Shown: positions 23,980 through 32,368, numbered from the stretch's first letter. The stretch is DNA of 64,000 nt from Actinopolymorpha rutila (GCF_013407855.1 NZ_JACBZH010000001.1:5952001-6016000); one strand, 5' to 3'. A program made the numbers and translations. The notes: generated by a model from the sequence alone, not told the origin.

Positions 23980-24103
23980 CCGGTCACGGTAGCGGTCAAG
24001 CGCGGTCCGCGCTGAATGCCGCGACGCCGCTGCGCCGTTAGATTCGGTCGTGGACGGGACCCGGAGCGATCGGACGACGAGGCCGGATGGGGCGGTGGGC
24101 CGG

Positions 24104-25324
24104 ATGAGCAGTCCTGACGTACGCGGACGGGTGCGCGGCACAGCCCCACGGGTGGCCGTGGTCGGGGCCGGGATCGTCGGCCTGAGTACGGCGTACGCGC
24201 TGACCGAACTCGGTGTCCGGCCCGACGTCTACGAGGTCGGCGTGCCGGGCAACGGGCAGTCGACCGGCCAGTCCCGGCTGTTCCGGCACTCCCACGAGGA
24301 TCCGCGGCTGGTCGCGTGGGCACGGGAGAGCCGGTCGGTGTGGCGTACCTGGCAGGACCGGCTCGGGGTCGAGTTGGTGTCCGGCGACGGCGCGGTGACC
24401 ATCGGGCCGAACGCCGGGCAACGGCTGGCGCTGCTGCGGCAGGCAGGCGTTCCCGCCCGGATGGTCGAGGCCGGCGAACTCGCGGACCTTGTGCCGCTGG
24501 TCCGGGGACGGGCCGCCGGCTCGGCGCCGGCGATGCTGGACGAGACGGCCGGGGCGATCCGCACCCAGGCCGCGATCCGCGCGCTGGCCGCGGCCGTCGA
24601 CGGGGAGATCGTCAGCGACGAGGTGCTCTCGGTGCACGCCGCCGGGCCTGGGCAGGGGTCGCAAGGCCCAGGCGGAACGAACGGCCGGGCGCAGGTCCGA
24701 TCGGTGAGCCGGTGCGCCGACTACGACACGGTGGTGGTCTGCGCCGGCCGGGGCACGCCTGCCCTCGCCCGCGGAGCCGGGCTGACGTTGCCGGTCGAGT
24801 TCGGGGCGCACGCCCGGGTGACCTTCGCGGTGCGCGGCGAACCGCCGGCGCGCCTGGCCTGCCTACAGGACGGCAGCGGGGAGTTCACCGCGGGGAGTGG
24901 GGCCAGTGTCTACGCGGCCGCGCTGCCCGGCGGTCGTGCGTACGCCGTGGGGGTCAGTGGGCACGTGGCCGCTCGTGCGGACGGCAGTGTGGCCGACCCC
25001 GACGGGCTGGGCAGGCTCGCCGACGCCGCCAGGGCCTACGTACGCGAGGCGCTGCCCGGGCTGGATCCGGACCCAGTGGGCCACGTGCACTGCTGGACGA
25101 CCGAGCTCCCCTGGAGCCCGGACGGCCTCGCCGTCTGGCAGGCCGGGTCCGACGGCCCGGCCGGGCAGGTGCTGTTCGTGGCGGGCAACAACCTCTTCAA
25201 GCACGCTCCCGCTCTGGGTCGCGCCCTGGCCCGGGCCGCCGTGGGCGAGGAACTCACCGCGGACCTGCGGCCGGAGGCCCGGCTAGGGGATGTTTCGAGG
25301 CCCGGATCCGCCCCCACGGCTTGA
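24104..25324 (+). CDS. FAD-dependent amino-acid/sarcosine oxidase-like oxidoreductase (DAO family)
   Basis: The protein, about 406 residues from ATG 24104, has the N-terminal dinucleotide site VAVVGAGIVGLSTAYALTEL and the DAO-family stretch GQSTGQSRLFRHSHED, which resembles monomeric sarcosine and N-methyl amino acid oxidases. The C-terminal VLFVAGNNLFKHAPALGRAL lies where these enzymes contact the flavin and carry the catalytic Lys region. It probably oxidises a secondary amine or amino acid, giving hydrogen peroxide. GTG 24050 in the same frame is an alternative start. The last 71 bases overlap the convergent membrane-protein gene. Confidence 0.82.
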   Translation: MSSPDVRGRVRGTAPRVAVVGAGIVGLSTAYALTELGVRPDVYEVGVPGNGQSTGQSRLFRHSHEDPRLVAWARESRSVWRTWQDRLGVELVSGDGAVTIGPNAGQRLALLRQAGVPARMVEAGELADLVPLVRGRAAGSAPAMLDETAGAIRTQAAIRALAAAVDGEIVSDEVLSVHAAGPGQGSQGPGGTNGRAQVRSVSRCADYDTVVVCAGRGTPALARGAGLTLPVEFGAHARVTFAVRGEPPARLACLQDGSGEFTAGSGASVYAAALPGGRAYAVGVSGHVAARADGSVADPDGLGRLADAARAYVREALPGLDPDPVGHVHCWTTELPWSPDGLAVWQAGSDGPAGQVLFVAGNNLFKHAPALGRALARAAVGEELTADLRPEARLGDVSRPGSAPTA

Positions 25325-25835
25325 ACACCGCCAGGACGAACGCGAACACCAGCAGGAGAGGCGACACGATCGGCGGGTAGATCATGTCCCGCGGCGGCAC
25401 ACCTGGATGTCCCGCCGCCAACTGCCGGCCGAACTCCGTCGCCCCGGTGACCGTGGGCCGCAGCGCGACCAGGACCAACCCGGTCAGCAGGAGGTTCAGG
25501 GCGAGCTTCACCGCCACCCACCAGTACTTCAGCAGGCCGTACTTCGTGCCGAGTCCGAGCCAGATCCCGCTCGCCAGGCACACCAGGCCGGTCACCAGCA
25601 GCGGCCACACGGTGAACAGCCGCAGCGCCTGGTAGCACAGCGCGACGGTGCGGGGGTCGTCCGAGAGCACCGCGGTGAACACCACCACGGCCATCACCAC
25701 GTCGATGCCGAGCCAGGTGCCGGCGGCGGCGATGTGGACGAGCAGCACTCCCTTACGCGCCCGGCCGGAGAGGGTGGGCACGCGACCGGACCGGCGGGGC
25801 ACGCGGCTCGGGTCCGTGGCGGTCGTCAGCGGCAT
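25254..25835 (-). CDS. integral membrane protein, DUF2269-like
   Basis: The 193-residue protein has four hydrophobic helices: GVLLVHIAAAGTWLGIDVVM, ALRLFTVWPLLVTGLVCLAS, WWVAVKLALNLLLTGLVLVA and PPIVSPLLLVFAFVLAVFKP. The first helix with its LLVHIAAAGTWLG start resembles DUF2269-type proteins, which can carry a conserved His that may bind haem. Function is unknown. ATG 25835 has GAGGA about ten bases upstream. It overlaps the FAD oxidoreductase gene tail to tail. Confidence 0.7.
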   Translation of the reverse strand: MPLTTATDPSRVPRRSGRVPTLSGRARKGVLLVHIAAAGTWLGIDVVMAVVVFTAVLSDDPRTVALCYQALRLFTVWPLLVTGLVCLASGIWLGLGTKYGLLKYWWVAVKLALNLLLTGLVLVALRPTVTGATEFGRQLAAGHPGVPPRDMIYPPIVSPLLLVFAFVLAVFKPWGRIRASKHPLAGPPAAGPR

Positions 25836-26044
25836 CCGGCCATCCTCACCCGGCAAGGCCGGTCGGATCGTCCGCCCGGGAGCCGATCCGCTCCTACGCC
25901 GAGCCGCGTACACCGAGCCGCGTACACCGTACGGTCCGGCGTACGCCCTGGTCACGGCGCGCGGCCGGGGGCTCCGCCCCGGCCGTTGGTAAGGTCGGCG
26001 CGGCAGCCGGCCGGCGCCGCAGGACACACCGTGAGGGGAACCAG

Positions 26045-26380
26045 ATGGCCCACGAGGTCGAGATGCCGGAGTTCGTCCGCGCGCACGAGGCGGGCCACCT
26101 CACCGTGGACGTCCGCGAGCCGGAGGAGTACACCGCCGGGCACGTTCCCGGAGCCCGGCTGATCCCGCTGGGCACGCTCCCCCAGCACACCGCGAGCCTG
26201 CCGAAGGACCAGCCGATCTACGTGATCTGCGCGAGCGGGCACCGCAGCCTGGCCGGCGCCGAAGTCCTCACCCGGGCCGGGCTGGACGCGCACTCGGTCG
26301 CCGGCGGCACCCTCGGGTGGATGCGCGCGGGAAACCCCGTGGTGACCGGTGACTCACCGACCGGGGACTCGCCGGCCTGA
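26045..26380 (+). CDS. rhodanese-like single-domain protein
   Basis: The 111-residue protein is one rhodanese domain. The N-terminal CH2A-like motif is VDVREPEEYTAGHVPGAR, and the active-site loop is YVICASGHRSLAGAE with the catalytic Cys, a six-residue loop CASGHR as in sulfurtransferases, and VAGGTLGWMRAGNPV at the end. It probably transfers sulfane sulfur, for example from thiosulfate. ATG 26045 follows GAGGGG. Its last codons overlap the convergent membrane-protein gene by 27 bases. Confidence 0.92.
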   Translation: MAHEVEMPEFVRAHEAGHLTVDVREPEEYTAGHVPGARLIPLGTLPQHTASLPKDQPIYVICASGHRSLAGAEVLTRAGLDAHSVAGGTLGWMRAGNPVVTGDSPTGDSPA

Positions 26381-26653
26381 CCCGCGCGGCCTCCTCCGCC
26401 ACGAGAGGGGGATCGAGAAGCCCGCGACCACGATCTTGCGGATGACGATCGTGGCCACCGCCACCAGGATGGCCGCCCAGGTGTGGGCGAGGGACAGCCG
26501 CAGCAGGCCCGCCGCCACGAGGAACTCCAGCAGCACCGCCAGCACCGTCGCGATCCCGGCGCCCCGGACCAGCACGACCGACGCCGCCGCCAGGCCGAGG
26601 GCGACGACGACGATGACCGCGCCGCGGATGATCTCGGCGTACGTGTCAACCAT
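26354..26653 (-). CDS. small membrane protein, unknown function
   Basis: From ATG 26653 this encodes 99 residues with three hydrophobic stretches (IIRGAVIVVVALGLAAASVV, VLAVLLEFLVAAGLLRLSLA and WAAILVAVATIVIRKIVVAG) and a basic tail. It resembles the PsiE-like or DUF1622-partner type of small membrane protein but I cannot name a family. It overlaps the upstream DUF1622 gene by eight bases, so the two are very probably co-translated and may form one complex. Confidence 0.65.
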   Translation of the reverse strand: MVDTYAEIIRGAVIVVVALGLAAASVVLVRGAGIATVLAVLLEFLVAAGLLRLSLAHTWAAILVAVATIVIRKIVVAGFSIPLSWRRRPRGSGRRVPGR

Positions 26654-27020
26654 CCCCGGCGTGTCCCGGACCGCCCTGGGCGCCGGGTCCCGGCCCGAGC
26701 CCGGGCCGCTGCGCCGCCTCCGCGAGCGCCGCGCGCTCACGTTCGATCTCCTTGCCCAGGATGTAGTTCAGGCCGGTACGGATGGCCGCGATCGCCGCCA
26801 GCTGGCCGATCTGCGCGAACGTCGGCGAGACCGCCGTACGCAGTACGTCACTGGCGAGCTGGAACTCCAGCCCCAGCGTGAGGTAGCGGCCCAGGAACAG
26901 CCGTACCGCGTTGAAGTCCTCCTCGCCATGCCGGCGAAGAGCCGTGGAGACGAAGCGGACGAACGCCAACGCCGCGCCGACGAAGATGATCAGCGCACCC
27001 GCCGCCTCGACGAGCCGCAC
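26646..27020 (-). CDS. DUF1622 family membrane protein
   Basis: The 124-residue protein matches DUF1622: FNAVRLFLGRYLTLGLEFQL, then LASDVLRTAVSP and IAAIRTGLNYILGKEIERER in the expected order, with three membrane helices and an acidic/basic C-terminal tail rich in Gly and Pro. DUF1622 proteins are small membrane proteins of unknown role. GTG 27020 is the first usual start in the frame and GGGAGG lies about 14 bases before it, rather far. It is followed by, and overlaps, a second small membrane-protein gene. Confidence 0.8.
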   Translation of the reverse strand: MRLVEAAGALIIFVGAALAFVRFVSTALRRHGEEDFNAVRLFLGRYLTLGLEFQLASDVLRTAVSPTFAQIGQLAAIAAIRTGLNYILGKEIERERAALAEAAQRPGLGPGPGAQGGPGHAGDG

Positions 27021-27224
27021 CAGGAGGCTGACGACCTCCCGGAGAAACTCCTCGGACAGCAGATCGACCAGGTGCTGGGTGTTACCCGGCCGGTTCGGCT
27101 CTCATCCGCCGGTCAGGTCCGCGCGGCCCACCGCGATGAGTTCCTCCGGACCGGGAAGTCTGTACGACACGAGGCCGACTCCGCGCTCCGGTTCGGCGAG
27201 GACGTCCCGAGGAAGGCACCAGCC

Positions 27225-28337
27225 GTGACACCAGTGGCCGACGTACAGCAGCAGGTCCAGCGCGCCGTCGACGAGGCGGTCCGGTCCGGGAAGGAGCAGG
27301 GCGTGCAGGTCGCGGCCTTCCTGCACGGTGAGCAGATCGTCGACGCGGTGGCCGGCCTGGCCGATCCGGCGACCGGGCGTCCGGTCACCTCCGAGACCGT
27401 CTTCTACGCCTACTCCGCCGGCAAGGGCACCACCGCGACCGTCGCCCACGTACTTGCCGAGCAGGGCGTGCTCGACTACGACCTGCGGCTGGCCGATGTG
27501 TGGCCCGAGTTCGGCGTCCACGGGAAGGAGGACGCGACCCTGCGCCACGTCCTCACCCACACGGTGGGCGTGCCCGGCGTCCCTGCCGACACCACGCCCG
27601 AGGACGTGTGCGACTGGGACGAGATGTGCGCGCGGATCGCCGCCGCCGAGCCCTGGTGGGAGCCGGGCACCAGGACCGCCTACCACGCCTACACGTTCGG
27701 CTACCTGGTCGGCGAGGTGGTCCGCCGGGTCACCGGCAGGCCGATCTCGCGGGTGCTCGCGGAGGAGGTGGCCGGGCCGCTCGGGGTGGCCGACGAGCTG
27801 TACTTCGGTATGCCGGTGTCCGAGCACGGCCGGCTCGCCCGGCTGGAGGACGCCGAGGGCAGTGCGGAGTTCATGGCCGCGATGCCGGACGACTCGCCGT
27901 TCTTCGCGTTGTCCCCGCGCGACCTGGCGCCGACCGCAGCGTTCGGGAACCGCGCCGACATCCTGGCCGCAGACATTCCGGCCGGTGCGAAGATGACGGC
28001 ACGCGCGATGGCCCGGATGTACGCCGCGCTGCTCGGTCCGGTGGACGGCGTCCGCCTGGTGTCGCCGGAGCGGCTGAAGGAGCTGTCCGCCGTCTCGTTC
28101 GTCGGTGACGACCAGGTGATGGGCATGTCCTCGCGCTGGGCGCTGGGCTACTCCCTCGGCCGGATCGGTGCGGACCAGGAGAAGACGTCCGGCACTTTCG
28201 GCATGGGTGGCGCGGGCGGCACCTACGCGTTCGGCGACACTTCGACCGGGCTGGCGTTCGCGCTCACCAAGAACCGCCTGACCGCCGACTTCGACACCGC
28301 CGAACGAATCGCCGCCATCGTCGCCGACGCGGTGTAG
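27225..28337 (+). CDS. serine hydrolase of the class C beta-lactamase/esterase fold
   Basis: This 370-residue protein from GTG 27225 (with AGGAAGG nine bases upstream) is a class C beta-lactamase-like hydrolase. The catalytic Ser and Lys are in FYAYSAGKGTTATV (S-x-x-K), the Tyr motif is in TAYHAYTFGYLVGEVV, and the C-terminal glycine motif replacing KTG is GMGGAGGTYAF. TLRHVLTHTVGVPG is the usual helix after the SxxK. Proteins with this set and no signal peptide are mostly cytoplasmic esterases or peptidases (EstB type) rather than true beta-lactamases. The gene stands alone. Confidence 0.9.
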   Translation: MTPVADVQQQVQRAVDEAVRSGKEQGVQVAAFLHGEQIVDAVAGLADPATGRPVTSETVFYAYSAGKGTTATVAHVLAEQGVLDYDLRLADVWPEFGVHGKEDATLRHVLTHTVGVPGVPADTTPEDVCDWDEMCARIAAAEPWWEPGTRTAYHAYTFGYLVGEVVRRVTGRPISRVLAEEVAGPLGVADELYFGMPVSEHGRLARLEDAEGSAEFMAAMPDDSPFFALSPRDLAPTAAFGNRADILAADIPAGAKMTARAMARMYAALLGPVDGVRLVSPERLKELSAVSFVGDDQVMGMSSRWALGYSLGRIGADQEKTSGTFGMGGAGGTYAFGDTSTGLAFALTKNRLTADFDTAERIAAIVADAV

Positions 28338-28363
28338 GTCGGCCCGGGCGGTGCCGGGCGGCG

Positions 28364-28573
28364 TCACCTTGCGCGGCGCTCGCGGGCGAGTGCCAGGACC
28401 GCGCGTTCCCACTCCTCCGCGCACACGGTCAGTGCGCAGTCGTACGGGCAACTCCAGGTCGGCACGTCCACCACCGACGTGGAGGGTGAGGTCGGCCGGA
28501 GCGGTTCGCGGCACACCGGGCACACGTCCGTCGCCTCGGGCGTCTGCCCGCCGGCCGCCGGTCCGGAACTCAC
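28364..28573 (-). CDS. small zinc-ribbon-like protein
   Basis: A 69-residue product from GTG 28573. It has a CPVC pair near residue 18, and a second set CPYDCALTVC around residue 43, which together could bind one zinc ion. The remainder is a helical basic tail (EEWERAVLALARERRAR). No family is recognised and the ribosome site is weak, so the gene is only moderately supported. It lies convergent to the hydrolase gene, 26 bases away. Confidence 0.5.
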   Translation of the reverse strand: MSSGPAAGGQTPEATDVCPVCREPLRPTSPSTSVVDVPTWSCPYDCALTVCAEEWERAVLALARERRAR

Positions 28574-28682
28574 CCGGCCAGGATAGGCCGGCGGTCGTGT
28601 TCACGAGTCGATCGAGGACTGGCTGGTCCGGATGTCCGATCCGTACAAGGCCCGCGGGTGACGGATGGACTGGAATGAGGGC

Positions 28683-28982
28683 ATGAGCAAGAAGAGTCCC
28701 GACAGCGTGGCGACCGCGGCCGGCGCGTCCGGCGACCTGCTGGCGATGGCGAACGTCGGCCCTGCCGTGGTGGGCTACCTCGCACGGCTGGGGATCACCG
28801 AACGCGGGCAACTCGTCGGCAGGGACCCTTTCGAGCTGTACGACACGTTGTGCCTACGCGACGGCCGGCGGTACGACCCGTGCCTGCTGGACACGTTCAT
28901 GTCCGTCGTCGACCAGGCCGGCGGCGGGCAGCCCCGGCCGTGGTGGAAGTACACCGCCGAACGCAAACGTGCCCTCGGCTGA
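28683..28982 (+). CDS. helix-hairpin-helix (Cdd1/pathogenicity-locus-like) protein
   Basis: This 99-residue protein resembles the small Cdd1 family: MANVGPAVVGYLARLGI is a helix-hairpin-helix turn, QLVGRDPFELYDTLCLRDG follows, and RYDPCLLDTFMSVVDQA and PRPWWKYTAERK close the domain with the conserved Cys and Trp. The fold is DNA-binding-like, but the function of the family is unknown. ATG 28683 was used; ATG 28665 in frame, six codons upstream, is an alternative. Confidence 0.8.
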   Translation: MSKKSPDSVATAAGASGDLLAMANVGPAVVGYLARLGITERGQLVGRDPFELYDTLCLRDGRRYDPCLLDTFMSVVDQAGGGQPRPWWKYTAERKRALG

Positions 28983-28997
28983 GCCGCCCGCCCGCAC

Positions 28998-29726
28998 TCA
29001 CGCCCGGGCGACGGACCCGTCGGCAGGCGTCGGCGGGTCTGCCAGCGCGAGGTCGACCGCCGCCTCCACGTGGATGCGGGTGGAGTCGAACACCGGCACC
29101 GGACTGTCGGACTCGTCCACCAGCAGGGTGATCTCGGTGCAGCCCAGGATCAGTGCCTGTGCACCGCGCTCGGCCAGACCGGCCATCACCTTCTGGTACG
29201 CCACCCGCGAGGCCGGCTCGATCCGGTTCCGGGTCAGCTCCTGGTAGATGACGTCGTGCACGAGGGTGCGCTCCGGCTCGTCCGGCACGATCACCTCGAT
29301 CCCGTGGCCTCGCATCCGGTCGCGGTAGAAGGGGTGTTCCATCGTGTAGCGGGTTGCCAGCAACCCCACGGTGCGGTGCCCCGCCACGGTGATCCGCTCG
29401 GCCGTGGCGTCCACGATGTGCAGGAACGGCACGTCGATCGCCGCAGTGATCCGGTCCGCCACGAGGTGCATCGTGTTCGTGCACAGCACCACCACGTCCG
29501 CGCCGGCCTTCTCCAGGGTGACGGCCGCCTGTGCCAGCCGGTCGCCGGCGGCGTCCCACGCCCCGGCACTTTGCATGGCCTCGATCTCGGCGAAGTCGAC
29601 GGTGAACAGCAGGCTGGGCGCGCAGTGGTGCCCGCCGAGCCGGGCTCGGGTCTCCTCGTTGAGGAGCCGGTAGTACTCCGCCGAACTCTCCCAGCTCATG
29701 CCACCTATCAGGCCGATGGTGCGCAT
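28998..29726 (-). CDS. aspartate/glutamate racemase family protein
   Basis: The 242-residue protein begins RTIGLIGGMSWESSAEYY, the aspartate racemase signature. The two catalytic cysteines are in VVVLCTNTMHLVAD and ALILGCTEITLLVD, as expected for a cofactor-independent racemase that works by two-base catalysis. It probably interconverts L- and D-aspartate or glutamate, or a related amino acid. ATG 29726 overlaps the stop of the TetR gene (TGATG) and has GGAGGAAGG upstream, so it is the second gene of a TetR operon. Confidence 0.92.
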   Translation of the reverse strand: MRTIGLIGGMSWESSAEYYRLLNEETRARLGGHHCAPSLLFTVDFAEIEAMQSAGAWDAAGDRLAQAAVTLEKAGADVVVLCTNTMHLVADRITAAIDVPFLHIVDATAERITVAGHRTVGLLATRYTMEHPFYRDRMRGHGIEVIVPDEPERTLVHDVIYQELTRNRIEPASRVAYQKVMAGLAERGAQALILGCTEITLLVDESDSPVPVFDSTRIHVEAAVDLALADPPTPADGSVARA

Positions 29727-30412
29727 CAACGTCCCTTCCTCCGGCTGGTGTCCAGGTTGACATAGCGGGCGAGGTGGTCGTCGAGAAGGCCGGTCCCGGC
29801 CCTGGCCGACATGCCCGCCGGGTCGGTGAGCATCTGCAACAGCAGGCCGTCCACCACCACCGCGGTCGCCGCCGCGGCGCGTTCGGGTACGAGACCGGCG
29901 TGCGCCTGACCTCGGTCGACGGCCAGCCGGAAGGCCGCGGCCGTCATCGCGCGCAGCTCCGCCATCATCGTCTGCTGCACCTGGGCGAGGTCCGGGGCCA
30001 CGGCCGCCCTGGCGGCGAACGCGAGGTAGACCCTGGCCTCAGCCCGGCGGCGGTCGTCCAGCGGCAGGAACTCCATTAGTGCCCGGCGCAGGACCGGACC
30101 GACCTCACGGTCGCTGTCCGCGGCCCCGCGTGTTCGGGCAGAGCCGCGCGGCCTGCCGGTCCCGGAACGTTCGATCTGCCTGATCCGATCCAGTATCTGC
30201 TCGCAGACGTGCTCGAACGCCATCCGGAGCATCTCGTCCTTGCTCCGGCAGTAGTACTGCACCGTGCCGATGGACACGCCCGCGCTGGCCGCGACCTCGC
30301 GGATGGTCGCGTGGTCCAGCCCGCGCTCGGCGATGATCTCCATCAGCGCGGTCAGCACCCGCGGTCGGGCGCCCCGGCCCCCGCGATCATCTCGGCCACT
30401 CGTCGGTGTCAT
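29726..30412 (-). CDS. TetR family transcriptional regulator
   Basis: The 228-residue protein has an N-terminal TetR DNA-binding domain: VLTALMEIIAERGLDHATIR, EVAASAGVSIGTVQYYCRSK (helix-turn-helix ending in the typical Tyr-Tyr) and DEMLRMAFEHV. The C-terminal helical domain is of the type that has a TetR_C ligand pocket (AEARVYLAFAARAAVAPDL). ATG 30412 faces the membrane-protein gene at 30457 across 44 bases that hold a tandem repeat, probably its operator. It is co-transcribed with the racemase gene. The ligand is unknown. Confidence 0.92.
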   Translation of the reverse strand: MTPTSGRDDRGGRGARPRVLTALMEIIAERGLDHATIREVAASAGVSIGTVQYYCRSKDEMLRMAFEHVCEQILDRIRQIERSGTGRPRGSARTRGAADSDREVGPVLRRALMEFLPLDDRRRAEARVYLAFAARAAVAPDLAQVQQTMMAELRAMTAAAFRLAVDRGQAHAGLVPERAAAATAVVVDGLLLQMLTDPAGMSARAGTGLLDDHLARYVNLDTSRRKGR

Positions 30413-30422
30413 GAAATCTATC

Positions 30423-30447
30423 GTACAACCGTATAGTACAAGCGTAT
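30423..30447. promoter_or_regulatory. tandem 12-mer GTACAA(C/G)CGTAT, TetR operator candidate
   Basis: GTACAACCGTAT at 30423-30434 is repeated as GTACAAGCGTAT at 30436-30447, 13 bases apart. Each copy contains a TAC/GTA inverted core. The repeats fill most of the 44-base gap between the divergent TetR and membrane-protein genes, and TATAGT at 30432-30437 could be a -10 box. Confidence 0.6.
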
Positions 30448-30456
30448 GGTGGAGAC

Positions 30457-31530
30457 ATGCCGCACATGAAGTCGACCGACGCCACCCGGACACCCTCGCC
30501 GCCGCGGCGGCCGGACTCCTCACCGTCCACGCCGCCGAGAAATCCCGAAGCCCTGCCGGCCGTGATCGCGGGCGTGGTCTGCTGGATCGTCGTCAACGCG
30601 AACCTGCTCGCCCTCGCGGGCTCTCATCTCCCGCTCCGCGCGTCCAGCCTCGCCGACCCACCGACCGTCGCCGCCATCCTCCGCACCAATGCCATGTACG
30701 TGGAGATCTTCGCCCTGATGGTGGTCGTCCGGCTGCTCACCAGGCACCGGCCCGGCGCCGAACTGGTGGCGAGCCGAGCACCCGATCGCCAGGTGGCCAA
30801 GCGGGAGACCCAGTTGGTGCTGGCGTACGGCGTCGCCGCGATGGTCGGCGGCTACCTGCTGGGCAGGGCGTTCGGCTGGCACGCGTTCGGTTTCCACCTG
30901 GACGGCATGGTGATCCGCACCGGTCAGCCGGTGGCGCCGGCCGAGGCGGTCGCCTGGGCGGCGTACAACCTGGTGGCGTACGCCGTCGTGCCGCTGGCCT
31001 TCTTTCGCCGCCGCTACTCCGCCGAGCAGCTGAACCTGCGCTCCGGCAACCGGCGCGGCGACCTGCTGGTGATCGTGGTCGTACTCCTCCTCGAGTCCGC
31101 CGTCCAACTGCTGACCGTCACCGACTCCATCCTCGGCCTGGCACCTCGGCAGGCACTGCTCGGCGCGCCACTGACCTTCGCGCTGTCGTTCGCCGGGACG
31201 GTGCTCCCCACCATGGTGTTCATCTTCTGCGTACTGACGCCGCGCTACCTCAGGTTGACAGGATCGGTTCCGGCCACCGTACTGCTGGGCGGACTGACGT
31301 ATGCCCTGCTGCACTTCTTCGACGGCTGGACGACCTTCGCCTCCCCGGTCGACGCGCTGATCTCGGTGCTCTACCTGGTGCTCTTCTACACCGGGCCGGG
31401 GATGTTCAAGACCTACCTCACCCTGCGGACCGCGAACGCCTGGACCCACGTGTGGGCCTACCACGCGATCGCGCCGCACACGCTGGTGGACACCCCGATG
31501 TTCGTACGGATCTTCGGCATCCGACCCTGA
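30457..31530 (+). CDS. multi-pass membrane protein, distantly CPBP-protease-like
   Basis: This 357-residue protein has a Pro-rich cytoplasmic N-terminus and about eight membrane helices (for example AVIAGVVCWIVVNANLLALA, GDLLVIVVVLLLESAVQLL, LISVLYLVLFYTG). Motifs near the end, YALLHFFDG and WAYHAIAPHTLVDTPMF, recall the F-x3-H and H-x3-N/D elements of CPBP intramembrane proteases, but I do not see the E-E-x3-R motif, so activity is doubtful. GGAGAC precedes ATG 30457. The gene is divergent from TetR and is the likely target of that repressor. Confidence 0.65.
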   Translation: MPHMKSTDATRTPSPPRRPDSSPSTPPRNPEALPAVIAGVVCWIVVNANLLALAGSHLPLRASSLADPPTVAAILRTNAMYVEIFALMVVVRLLTRHRPGAELVASRAPDRQVAKRETQLVLAYGVAAMVGGYLLGRAFGWHAFGFHLDGMVIRTGQPVAPAEAVAWAAYNLVAYAVVPLAFFRRRYSAEQLNLRSGNRRGDLLVIVVVLLLESAVQLLTVTDSILGLAPRQALLGAPLTFALSFAGTVLPTMVFIFCVLTPRYLRLTGSVPATVLLGGLTYALLHFFDGWTTFASPVDALISVLYLVLFYTGPGMFKTYLTLRTANAWTHVWAYHAIAPHTLVDTPMFVRIFGIRP

Positions 31531-31562
31531 GCGGAAGTCGCCCTCCTCGGTTGCCCGGCAGG

Positions 31563-31597
31563 TTCGAAGTAGTTTATGGTTCCTAAAGTACTTCGAG
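31563..31597. promoter_or_regulatory. 35-bp imperfect palindrome, operator candidate
   Basis: TTCGAAGTAGTTTA at 31563-31576 and TAAAGTACTTCGAG at 31584-31597 match in 12 of 14 positions as an inverted repeat around a seven-base centre. It lies 14 bases before the start of a membrane-protein/winged-helix-regulator operon, so it is probably the autoregulatory site of that regulator. Confidence 0.65.
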
Positions 31598-31610
31598 CTT
31601 GAGGAGACCG

Positions 31611-32057
31611 ATGAGCGAGCACAGCTCCACCCCGGGCCCCAGCCCGTCCGACGCCCGCGCGGCCCTGACCGACGCGTCGCGGGCCGGCAGCCGGACCCGT
31701 GCGGCGGGGCGGTGGTGGACGAGATACCTGTTGCTGGTGGGCGTTCTTGCGTTCGCCCTGATCGTGGCGATCGAGGCCCTCTTCCCCGACGGCTTCGCGC
31801 GGTACGTCGCGTCCGGCGCATGGGTGGTGGCGATGGGCCTGCTGGCCTGGTGGGCGGACTCGCACGACGTCCAGCCGCGCGGAGCGGGTCGTCGGCTGCT
31901 GGTCGCCACCGCCATCTGGTTCGGGGGCTACCTGTTCGTGCTCGGCCCGATCGTCCGCTGGCGGGCCGACGACTCGCTCGGTTGGTGGACGTTGGCCGCC
32001 CTCGTCCTGGCGGTGCCGTTCCCGGCTCTCGCAGCCCTCGAGCGGAGGCGTTCGTGA
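31611..32057 (+). CDS. small four-helix membrane protein, unknown function
   Basis: This 148-residue protein from ATG 31611 has GAGGAGACCG immediately before it. After a hydrophilic N-terminus of about 35 residues come four hydrophobic helices: RYLLLVGVLAFALIVAIEAL, GAWVVAMGLLAWWADS, LLVATAIWFGGYLFVLGP and WWTLAALVLAVPFPALAAL. It overlaps the winged-helix regulator gene in a GTGA quartet. Pairs of such a membrane protein with a small HTH_34-type regulator are common in actinobacteria; the role is unknown, and sensing or export are both possible. Confidence 0.75.
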   Translation: MSEHSSTPGPSPSDARAALTDASRAGSRTRAAGRWWTRYLLLVGVLAFALIVAIEALFPDGFARYVASGAWVVAMGLLAWWADSHDVQPRGAGRRLLVATAIWFGGYLFVLGPIVRWRADDSLGWWTLAALVLAVPFPALAALERRRS

Positions 32058-32368
32058 GCCATCCACGGCACCAGCTCGACGCCGTCATCCACAACCCGAC
32101 CCGGTTCTCGATCATGGCGGCACTGCTGCCCGCGGACAAGGTGGAGTTCCGCTTCGTCCGCGACACCGTGGAGATCACCGACTCCGTGCTCTCCCAGCAC
32201 GTGACGACACTGGAGGAGGCCGGCTACGTCAAGGTCACCAAGGGCCAGGTCGGTCGCCGGCCACGGACCTGGCTGGCGGCGACCAGGGCCGGGCGAACGG
32301 CGTTCGCCAAACATCTGGACGTGCTCAACCAACTCGCCGCCGGCCCGTCCGCCGCGCCGGGGAGCTGA
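32054..32368 (+). CDS. small winged-helix transcriptional regulator (HTH_34/MarR-like)
   Basis: A 104-residue single-domain DNA-binding protein. LDAVIHNPTRFSIMAALLPA starts the winged helix, EITDSVLSQHVTTLEEAGYV is the recognition helix region, and VGRRPRTWLAATRAGRTAFA the wing and closing helix, the pattern of PF13601. GTG 32054 overlaps the upstream stop in GTGA. It has no ligand domain of its own, so it may be released by the partner membrane protein or by a small ligand. A 35-base palindrome before the operon is the probable site. Confidence 0.88.
   Translation: MSHPRHQLDAVIHNPTRFSIMAALLPADKVEFRFVRDTVEITDSVLSQHVTTLEEAGYVKVTKGQVGRRPRTWLAATRAGRTAFAKHLDVLNQLAAGPSAAPGS

Noticed and set aside
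26349..27224. N-terminal extension of the serine hydrolase frame
   Set aside because: The upstream part is antisense to two membrane-protein genes and lacks similarity; GTG 27225 with AGGAAGG is the supported start.
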